Positions 58,588-64,000 of a DNA stretch of 64,000 nt are shown here, piece by piece. The notes below the pieces were generated by a model. It did not search any database and was not told the origin of the DNA. It worked only from the letters and a program-made list of their open reading frames with translations. Numbering within the stretch: position 1 is the stretch's first letter; each line of letters begins with the position of its first letter. The stretch spans positions 186,001 to 250,000 of the forward strand of contig NZ_JAGPNL010000005.1 of assembly GCF_018069565.1 (NCBI RefSeq), read 5' to 3'. Source of the DNA: Streptomyces tagetis. GTDB taxonomy: Bacteria > Actinomycetota > Actinomycetes > Streptomycetales > Streptomycetaceae. The translations under genes and the position numbers were made by a program.

Positions 58588-59796
58588 ATGCCCGCAGATC
58601 TCGCCGTCATCGGACTCGGCCCGTACGGACTGCCCCTGGCCCAGGCCGCCGTCGCCGCCGGCATCTCCACCGTCGGCTTCAAGACCGGCCCGGAGCCCGG
58701 CCCCCTCACCCCCGCCGAGGTGCGCCGGATGCTGGCGGGGGGCTTCCGCACCGCCGTCCGCCCGGCCGAGCTGGGCCGGGTGCGCACCGCGGTCATCTGC
58801 GCGCCGGCCCCGCCCGGACCGGCCGGCGCCCCGGACCTCACCCAGGTGGAGGCCGCCGCGCGCACCCTCGCCGAGCACCTGCGCCCGCACACCACGGTCG
58901 TCCTGGAGTCGCCGGTGGAGCCGGGCACGACGGAGGAGTTCCTGCGCCCGATCCTGGAGGAGGGCTCCCGGCTGCGGGCCGGCCGCGACTTCCACCTCGC
59001 CTACTCCCCCAGCCGCGCCGACCCCGGCAACCGCGACTTCACCCCGGCCAACACGCCCAAGGTCATCGGCGGCCTCACCCCCGCCTGCACCGAATCGGCC
59101 GCCGCCTTCTACGGCCGGCTCACCGACCGGGTGGTCCGCGCGCGCGGCACGCGGGAGGCGGAGACGGTGCAGCTCCTGGAGAGCAACTTCCGCCATGTGA
59201 ACATCGCCCTGGTCAACGAGATGGCCGTGCTCTGCCACGACCTGGGCGTCGACCTGTGGGACGTCATCCGCTGCGCGGAGACCAAGCCCTTCGGCTTCCA
59301 GGCGTTCCGCCCCGGACCCGGCGTCGGCGGCCACTCCGCCCCCCAGGACCTGACCGGCCGCACCCCGCGCGGGCTGCGCCTGGTGGAGCTGGCCCAGCGG
59401 GTCAACGACCAGATGCCCCGCTACGTCGTCCAGCGCGCCGCCGCCCTCCTCAACGAGCACGGCAAGTCCGCGCGCGGCGCCCGCGTCCTCCTCCTCGGCG
59501 TCACCTACAAGGCCGACCTGCCCGACCAGCAGGCCACCCCGGCCCAGGAGATCGCCACCCGCCTGCGCGAGCTGGGCGCCGCCGTCAGCTACCACGACCC
59601 GCACATCCCGTCCTGGAACCTGCTGGGCCACCCCGTCCCGCGCGCCGACTCGCTCTACGAGGCCGCCGCCGACGCCGACCTCACCATCCTGCTCCAGCAG
59701 CACCGCACATACGACCTCCAGGGCCTGTCGGTGAAGGCCCAGCTCCTGCTGGACACCCGAGGCGCCACCCCCACGGGGGCCGCACACCGCCTCTGA
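58588..59796 (+). CDS. UDP-glucose/GDP-mannose dehydrogenase-like protein lacking catalytic Cys
   Basis: 402 residues. Overall architecture of nucleotide-sugar dehydrogenases: N-terminal Rossmann (VIGLGPYGLPLAQAA), central domain (LLESNFRHVNIALVNEMAV), C-terminal domain (LGVTYKADLPDQQATPAQEI). The catalytic motif GxGxGGHC reads GPGVGGHSAPQD, with Ser in place of the thiol needed for two-step oxidation. The acidic residue that binds NAD ribose after beta-2 is also missing (VGFKTGPEPG). It probably does not make UDP-glucuronate; it may bind a sugar nucleotide in a regulatory role or catalyse a different reaction. GGAAGGA precedes ATG 58588. Confidence 0.85.
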   Translation: MPADLAVIGLGPYGLPLAQAAVAAGISTVGFKTGPEPGPLTPAEVRRMLAGGFRTAVRPAELGRVRTAVICAPAPPGPAGAPDLTQVEAAARTLAEHLRPHTTVVLESPVEPGTTEEFLRPILEEGSRLRAGRDFHLAYSPSRADPGNRDFTPANTPKVIGGLTPACTESAAAFYGRLTDRVVRARGTREAETVQLLESNFRHVNIALVNEMAVLCHDLGVDLWDVIRCAETKPFGFQAFRPGPGVGGHSAPQDLTGRTPRGLRLVELAQRVNDQMPRYVVQRAAALLNEHGKSARGARVLLLGVTYKADLPDQQATPAQEIATRLRELGAAVSYHDPHIPSWNLLGHPVPRADSLYEAAADADLTILLQQHRTYDLQGLSVKAQLLLDTRGATPTGAAHRL

Positions 59797-59804
59797 CCGG
59801 CGCG

Positions 59805-59835
59805 AAGGGCCCGGAGCGTGCTGCTCCGGGCCCTT
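59805..59835 (+). terminator. Rho-independent terminator
   Basis: AAGGGCCCGGAGC / GCTCCGGGCCCTT, a 13-bp stem with a 5-nt loop followed by TCGT; 9 bp after the stop of the sugar-nucleotide dehydrogenase-like gene and convergent with guaB3. Confidence 0.88.
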
Positions 59836-59879
59836 TCGTGTGCGTACCCTCGCCTGCCTTCGCCCACCGCGAGGACGGG

Positions 59880-61004
59880 TCAGCGGCGGTGGCGGGACTC
59901 CGCGACCGTCACCTCGACCCGCTGGAACTCCTTCAGCTCGCTGTACCCCGTGGTGGCCATGGCGCGGCGCAGGGCGCCGAAGAAGTTCATCGAGCCGTCG
60001 GGGGTGTGGGAGGGGCCGGTGAGGATCTCCTCGATGGTGCCGACGGTGCCGAGGTCGACCTTCTGGCCGCGCGGCAGCTCCTCGTTGACGGCCTCCATGC
60101 CCCAGTGGTTGCCCTTGCCCGGCCCGTCGCTGGCGCGCGCGAGCGGCGAGCCCATCATCACCGAGTCGGCGCCGCAGGCGATGGCCTTGGGCAGGTCGCC
60201 GGACCAGCCCACGCCGCCGTCCGCGATGACGTGCACGTACCGGCCACCGGACTCGTCCATGTAGTCGCGGCGCGCGGCGGCCACGTCGGCGACGGCCGTC
60301 GCCATCGGGACCTGGATGCCGAGCACGTTGCGGGTGGTGTGCGCGGCGCCGCCGCCGAAGCCGACGAGGACACCGGCCGCGCCGGTGCGCATCAGGTGCA
60401 GGGCCGCGGTGTAGGTGGCGCAGCCGCCGACGATCACCGGGACGTCCAGTTCGTAGATGAACTGCTTCAGGTTGAGCGGCTCGTGCGAGCCGGAGACGTG
60501 CTCGGCGGAGACGGTGGTGCCGCGGATGACGAAGATGTCCACGCCCGCGTCGACCACGGCCTTGGAGAACTGGGCGGTGCGCTGCGGGGAGAGCGCGGCG
60601 GCGGTGACGACGCCGGAGTCGCGCACCTCCTTGATGCGCCGGCCGATCAGCTCCTCCTGGATCGGGGCCGCGTAGATCTCCTGGAGGCGCCGGGTGGCCG
60701 TCGCGGCGTCCAGCTCGGCGATCTCGTCGAGCAGCGGCTGCGGGTCCTCGTACCGGGTCCAGAGTCCTTCGAGGTTGAGCACGCCGAGGCCGCCCATCTC
60801 GCCGATGCGGATGGCGGTGGCCGGGGAGACGACCGAGTCCATCGGGGCGGCCAGGAAGGGCAGCTCGAAGCGGTAGGCATCGATCTGCCAGGCGATCGAG
60901 ACCTCCTTCGGGTCCCGGGTACGGCGGCTGGGGACGACGGCGATGTCGTCGAACGCGTATGCCCGCCGGCCGCGCTTGCCGCGCCCGATCTCGATCTCAG
61001 TCAC
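59880..61004 (-). CDS. guaB3: GuaB3-type IMP dehydrogenase-family protein
   Basis: 374 residues, the length of the shorter actinobacterial IMPDH paralogue. TIM barrel with GRGKRGRRAYAFDDIAVVPS start, FLAAPMDSVVSPATA, VIVGGCATYTAALHLM and ADGGVGWSGDLPKAIACGA. It has no CBS pair, and the canonical SxCxTR catalytic Cys loop is absent: the equivalent loop reads GGGAAHTTRNVLG. The exact reaction is not settled; a GMP-reductase-like or regulatory role in purine metabolism is possible. GTG 61004 follows GGGAAAGG. Lies 98 bp downstream of guaB, separated by a terminator. Confidence 0.88.
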   Translation of the reverse strand: MTEIEIGRGKRGRRAYAFDDIAVVPSRRTRDPKEVSIAWQIDAYRFELPFLAAPMDSVVSPATAIRIGEMGGLGVLNLEGLWTRYEDPQPLLDEIAELDAATATRRLQEIYAAPIQEELIGRRIKEVRDSGVVTAAALSPQRTAQFSKAVVDAGVDIFVIRGTTVSAEHVSGSHEPLNLKQFIYELDVPVIVGGCATYTAALHLMRTGAAGVLVGFGGGAAHTTRNVLGIQVPMATAVADVAAARRDYMDESGGRYVHVIADGGVGWSGDLPKAIACGADSVMMGSPLARASDGPGKGNHWGMEAVNEELPRGQKVDLGTVGTIEEILTGPSHTPDGSMNFFGALRRAMATTGYSELKEFQRVEVTVAESRHRR

Positions 61005-61064
61005 GTCTGTGGCCTTTCCCTGTTGCGTGCAGCGTCTTCCAGTATCGCCGACGGGCACGGCGAA

Positions 61065-61092
61065 GGCGGCCCCGGATGCTCCCGGGGCCGCC
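61065..61092. terminator. Terminator between guaB and guaB3
   Basis: Perfect 11-bp stem GGCGGCCCCGG / CCGGGGCCGCC with a 6-nt loop, ~10 bp after the guaB stop on the minus strand. It may only attenuate read-through into guaB3. Confidence 0.75.
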
Positions 61093-61102
61093 TCCGGCCG
61101 GG

Positions 61103-62608
61103 CTACTTGCGGCTGTAGTTCGGCGCCTCGACGGTCATCTGGATGTCGTGCGGGTGGCTCTCCTTCAGCCCGGCGGAGGTGATCCGCACGAAGCGGCCGT
61201 TCTCCTGGAGCTGCGGCACGGTGCGCCCGCCGACGTAGAACATCGACTGGCGCAGACCGCCGACGAGCTGGTGGACGACGGAGGAGAGCGGGCCCCGGTA
61301 GGGCACCTGGCCCTCGATGCCCTCGGGGACGAGCTGCTCGTCGGAGGCGACGCCCTCCTGGAAGTAGCGGTCCTTGGAGAAGGACTTGCGGTCGCCCCGG
61401 GTCTGCATGGCGCCCAGCGAGCCCATGCCCCGGTACGACTTGAACTGCTTGCCGTTGATGAAGAGCAGCTCGCCCGGCGACTCCTCGCAGCCGGCCAGCA
61501 GCGAGCCCAGCATCACCGTGTCGGCGCCCGCGACCAGGGCCTTGGCGATGTCGCCGGAGTACTGCAGGCCGCCGTCGCCGATGACCGGGACACCGGCCTC
61601 CTTGGCGGCGAGGGACGCCTCGTAGATCGCCGTCACCTGCGGCACGCCGATGCCGGCGACGACGCGGGTGGTGCAGATGGAGCCGGGGCCGACGCCGACC
61701 TTGATGCCGTCCACGCCGGCGTCGATGAGCGCCTGGGCGCCGTCCCGGGTGGCGATGTTGCCGCCGATGACGTCGATGCCGGCGGAGTTCGACTTGATCT
61801 TGGCGACCATGTCGCCGACCAGGCGGGAGTGACCGTGCGCGGTGTCGACGACGATGAAGTCGACGCCCGCCTCGATCAGCGCCTGGGCCCGCTCGAAGGA
61901 GTCGCCGGCCACGCCGACCGCGGCGCCGACCAGCAGCCGCCCCTGGGCGTCCTTGGCGGCGTTCGGGTACTGCTCGGCCTTGACGAAGTCCTTGACCGTG
62001 ATCAGGCCCTTGAGCACGCCCTGGTCGTCGACGAGCGGCAGCTTCTCGATCTTGTGGCGACGCAGCAGCTCCATGGCGTCCACGCCGGAGATGCCGACCT
62101 TGCCGGTGACCAGCGGCATCGGCGTCATGACCTCGCTCACCCGGCGGGAGCGGTCGGTCTCGAAGGCCATGTCGCGGTTGGTGACGATGCCGAGCAGCCG
62201 GCCCGAGCCGTCGGTGACGGGCACGCCGCTGATGCGGAACTTGGCGCACAGCGCGTCCGCGTCGCCGAGGGTGGCGTCGGGGTGGATGGTGATCGGGTCG
62301 GCGACCATGCCCGACTCGGACCGCTTCACCAGGTCGACCTGGTTGGCCTGGTCCTCGATGGACAGGTTGCGGTGCAGGACGCCGACGCCGCCCTGGCGGG
62401 CCATCGAGATCGCCATGCGCGATTCGGTGACCTTGTCCATGGCGGCGGAGAGCAGCGGGATGTTCACCCGCACGTTCTTGGAGACGTACGAGGCGGTGTC
62501 GATCTCGTCGGGTGCCATGTCCGACGGGCCCGGCAGCAGCAGCACGTCGTCGTAGGTCAGCCCGAGCGTCGCGAATTTCTCGGGCACTCCGTCGACGTTG
62601 GCAGTCAT
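61103..62608 (-). CDS. guaB: IMP dehydrogenase
   Basis: 501 residues. It oxidises IMP to XMP, the committed step to GMP (completed by GuaA, also in this window). TIM barrel with catalytic Cys loop VGPGSICTTRVVAG and the flap RGMGSLGAMQ. Two CBS domains are inserted at ~97-215 (VTNRDMAFETDRSRRVSEVM; LITVKDFVKA), which usually bind purine nucleotides for allosteric control. ATG 62608 is preceded by GGGGAAGG. Standard length and motifs. Confidence 0.97.
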   Translation of the reverse strand: MTANVDGVPEKFATLGLTYDDVLLLPGPSDMAPDEIDTASYVSKNVRVNIPLLSAAMDKVTESRMAISMARQGGVGVLHRNLSIEDQANQVDLVKRSESGMVADPITIHPDATLGDADALCAKFRISGVPVTDGSGRLLGIVTNRDMAFETDRSRRVSEVMTPMPLVTGKVGISGVDAMELLRRHKIEKLPLVDDQGVLKGLITVKDFVKAEQYPNAAKDAQGRLLVGAAVGVAGDSFERAQALIEAGVDFIVVDTAHGHSRLVGDMVAKIKSNSAGIDVIGGNIATRDGAQALIDAGVDGIKVGVGPGSICTTRVVAGIGVPQVTAIYEASLAAKEAGVPVIGDGGLQYSGDIAKALVAGADTVMLGSLLAGCEESPGELLFINGKQFKSYRGMGSLGAMQTRGDRKSFSKDRYFQEGVASDEQLVPEGIEGQVPYRGPLSSVVHQLVGGLRQSMFYVGGRTVPQLQENGRFVRITSAGLKESHPHDIQMTVEAPNYSRK

Positions 62609-62856
62609 GACACCTTCCCCAAATGGCCTTGATCGGTGCGGATGTCCATGCTAACGGGAATGCGAGGTGTCTCATTCCACGGTGCCGGACGGGACCGCAC
62701 TTCGTACGTTCACACCGTCGTACGGTCACACGTACCGTCGCACGGGCAGGGCCCGCGGGGGAACGGGGGCCCGGTCCGGAACGCGGCGGCGGCGCGCGGG
62801 AGCCGGCGCCCGCCGAGACCACCCTGCCGCCCCGCCGACGCCGAACGCCCCGCCCG

Positions 62857-62910
62857 CGCCTACTGCTCCGCCGGCCCCTACTGCTCCGCCAGCGCCTACT
62901 GCTCCGCCAG
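62857..62910. repeat. 18-bp tandem repeat, 3 units, spanning the shbA stop codon
   Basis: (C/G)CCTACTGCTCCGCC(A/G)G three times (62857, 62875, 62893). Read on the minus strand each unit encodes ALAEQ-stop or GPAEQ-stop, i.e. the last codons of shbA are triplicated beyond its end. Confidence 0.9.
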
Positions 62911-63483
62911 CGCCCGGAGCCGGCTCAGCGCGCGGTGCTGCGCGACCCGCACGGCGCCGGGTGACATTCCCAACATCTGGCCCGTCTCCTCGGCGGTGAG
63001 CCCGACCGCGATGCGCAGCAGGAGCAGCTCCCGCTGGTTCTCGGGGAGGTTGGCGAGGAGCTTCTTCGCCCAGGCGGCGTCGCTGTTGAGCAGCGCCCGC
63101 TCCTCCGGGCCGAGCGAGTCGTCGGGCCGCTCGGGCATCTCGTCGGAGGGGATGGCCGTCGAACCGGGGTGCCGCATCGCGGCCCGTTGCAGGTCGGCGA
63201 CCTTGTGGGCGGCGATGGCGAAGACGAACGCCTCGAAGGGACGCCCGGTGTCCTTGTACCGGGGCAGCGCGAGGAGCACCGCCACGCAGACCTCCTGGGC
63301 GAGGTCCTCGACGAAGTGCCGGGCGTCGCCGGGCAGCCGCGACAGCCGCGTACGGCAGTAGCGCAGCGCCAGCGGATGCACGTGGGCGAGCAGGTCGTGC
63401 GTGGCCTGTTCGTCTCCGTCGACCGCCCGGTGCACGAGCCCGCCGACCGTCCCCCGGTCGGCGGCAGCCTCGTCGTCACGCAT
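62896..63483 (-). CDS. shbA: ECF-like sigma factor ShbA
   Basis: 195 residues from ATG 63483 (MRDDEAAADRG). Sigma region 2: YCRTRLSRLPGDARHFVEDLAQEVCVAVL; region 4: LPENQRELLLLRIAVGLTAEETGQMLGM, with SPGAVRVAQHRALSRL as recognition helix. Position between guaB and bldM and this sequence match the sigma factor ShbA, shown in S. griseus to drive transcription of the principal sigma gene hrdB. The open frame extends 48 codons upstream with other ATGs, two of them (63576, 63573) behind a good GGAAGGGGAGG, so a longer form cannot be excluded. Confidence 0.88.
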   Translation of the reverse strand: MRDDEAAADRGTVGGLVHRAVDGDEQATHDLLAHVHPLALRYCRTRLSRLPGDARHFVEDLAQEVCVAVLLALPRYKDTGRPFEAFVFAIAAHKVADLQRAAMRHPGSTAIPSDEMPERPDDSLGPEERALLNSDAAWAKKLLANLPENQRELLLLRIAVGLTAEETGQMLGMSPGAVRVAQHRALSRLRALAEQ

Positions 63484-63690
63484 CGGTCCATGGTGCCTTG
63501 CGGCCTTCCGATCCGTGGCTCCGTGCCCGCTGTTGTGCACCGAAGCGTTATGAGCAGGTGCGCCGGCACTCATCATCCCCTGCGCCCTCCCCTTCCGCTC
63601 GACCGACTCGTCCCCGAGGAACTCCACACCTCAAGGATGCGCCATCCGCCGCGAAACGAGCAGCGGGCATCCGGCGGGCCGCCTTGTCAC

Positions 63691-63716
63691 CCCCGCTCAC
63701 CTGACGGTAAGCGGGG
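63691..63716. terminator. Hairpin downstream of bldM
   Basis: CCCCGCT (63691-63697) pairs with AGCGGGG (63710-63716) around a 12-nt loop; 37 bp after the bldM stop on the minus strand. Confidence 0.5.
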
Positions 63717-63752
63717 TGCGCCACGACACCGTCCGGTCTCCGCACGGGGGAC

Positions 63753-64000
63753 CTAGCGGACCAGGCCCCACCGGAATCCGAGCGCCACCGCGTGCGCCCG
63801 GTCCGAGGCGCCGAGCTTCTTGAACAGCCGCCGGGCGTGCGTCTTGACCGTGTCCTCGGAGAGGAACAGCTCACGGCCGATCTCCGCGTTGGAGCGGCCG
63901 TGGCTCATGCCCTCCAGCACCTGGATCTCGCGCGCCGTGAGCGTCGGCGCGGCGCCCATCTCGGCGGAGCGAAGGCGGCGCGGTGCGAGCCGCCAGGTCG
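63753..64000 (-). CDS. bldM: BldM response regulator, C-terminal part (N-terminus beyond window)
   Basis: The last 81 codons of the gene; the frame is open to the window edge, so the receiver domain lies outside. The LuxR/FixJ-type HTH is complete: PTLTAREIQVLEGMSHGRSN, AEIGRELFLSEDTVKTHARR, and the C-terminus FRWGLVR. The linker TWRLAPRRLRSAEMGAAP and HTH agree with BldM as I remember it. BldM is an atypical response regulator needed for aerial mycelium and spore formation, acting as a homodimer or as a heterodimer with WhiI. An ATG at 63959 is internal, not the start. Confidence 0.92.
   Translation of the reverse strand, partial: TWRLAPRRLRSAEMGAAPTLTAREIQVLEGMSHGRSNAEIGRELFLSEDTVKTHARRLFKKLGASDRAHAVALGFRWGLVR

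Noticed and set aside
63753..63959. A stand-alone 68-residue LuxR-type regulator starting at 63959.
   Set aside because: The frame continues upstream to the window edge with residues matching the BldM linker, so this ATG is internal to bldM.

Overview
The window is chromosomal DNA of very high GC content from a Streptomyces or close relative. Codons end almost always in G or C, GTG and TTG starts are common, and genes are often joined by ATGA/GTGA overlaps. The right edge carries the C-terminal half of the developmental regulator BldM, then the ShbA-type sigma factor, guaB and a second IMPDH-like gene. The left part carries sucCD. From memory this is the conserved bldM-guaB-glpD-kinase-guaA-pcrA-icmB-sucCD neighbourhood of Streptomyces core chromosomes; I could not search to confirm it. 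I see no rRNA, tRNA, CRISPR array, transposase or integrase.

Layout. 1-3.6 kb: end of an XRE-HTH/sigma-like membrane protein gene, then sucC-sucD. 4-12.6 kb: a divergent five-gene locus, MoxR ATPase-DUF5682-VWA on the minus strand and SWIM zinc finger-DUF5691 on the plus strand. The shared promoter region holds two inverted copies of the DNA-damage promoter motif TTGTCAGTG-N8-TAnnnT. 12.8-15.8 kb: arsenic resistance genes, arsM divergent from arsR-acr3-arsC, with a clear operator. 15.8-29.5 kb: icmB, a lipase, an M23 peptidase, pcrA (also with a damage-type promoter), and two paralogous secreted NlpC/P60 hydrolases. A DrrAB-like ABC transporter plus MerR cassette lies here between two 76-bp direct repeats that duplicate the 3' end of the first NlpC/P60 gene. 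29.5-33.4 kb: a LiaFSR-like cell-envelope stress set, with a response regulator and PspC-domain kinase divergent from a PspC/LiaF-like protein. 33.4-43.4 kb: DoxX, a membrane protein, a class II aldolase, a PNPOx-like protein, guaA, a chorismate mutase preceded by an apparent aromatic-amino-acid attenuator, a sortase substrate and a GMC oxidoreductase. 43.5-56.1 kb: a succinate-semialdehyde-type dehydrogenase and a row of five Ser/Thr kinase-family genes, of which three look active and two degenerate. 56.6-64 kb: glpD, a UDP-sugar-dehydrogenase-like protein lacking its catalytic Cys, guaB3, guaB, shbA and bldM.

How the genes fit together. Most are housekeeping genes (TCA cycle, purine synthesis, glycerol use, DNA repair) mixed with cell-wall hydrolases, envelope-stress sensing and developmental regulators, as expected for a filamentous sporulating actinomycete. 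The most promising poorly described system is the damage-linked MoxR/VWA/DUF5682/SWIM/DUF5691 locus. The other strong leads are the attenuator in front of the chorismate mutase, the repeat-flanked ABC-MerR insertion, and the catalytically broken members of otherwise standard families.
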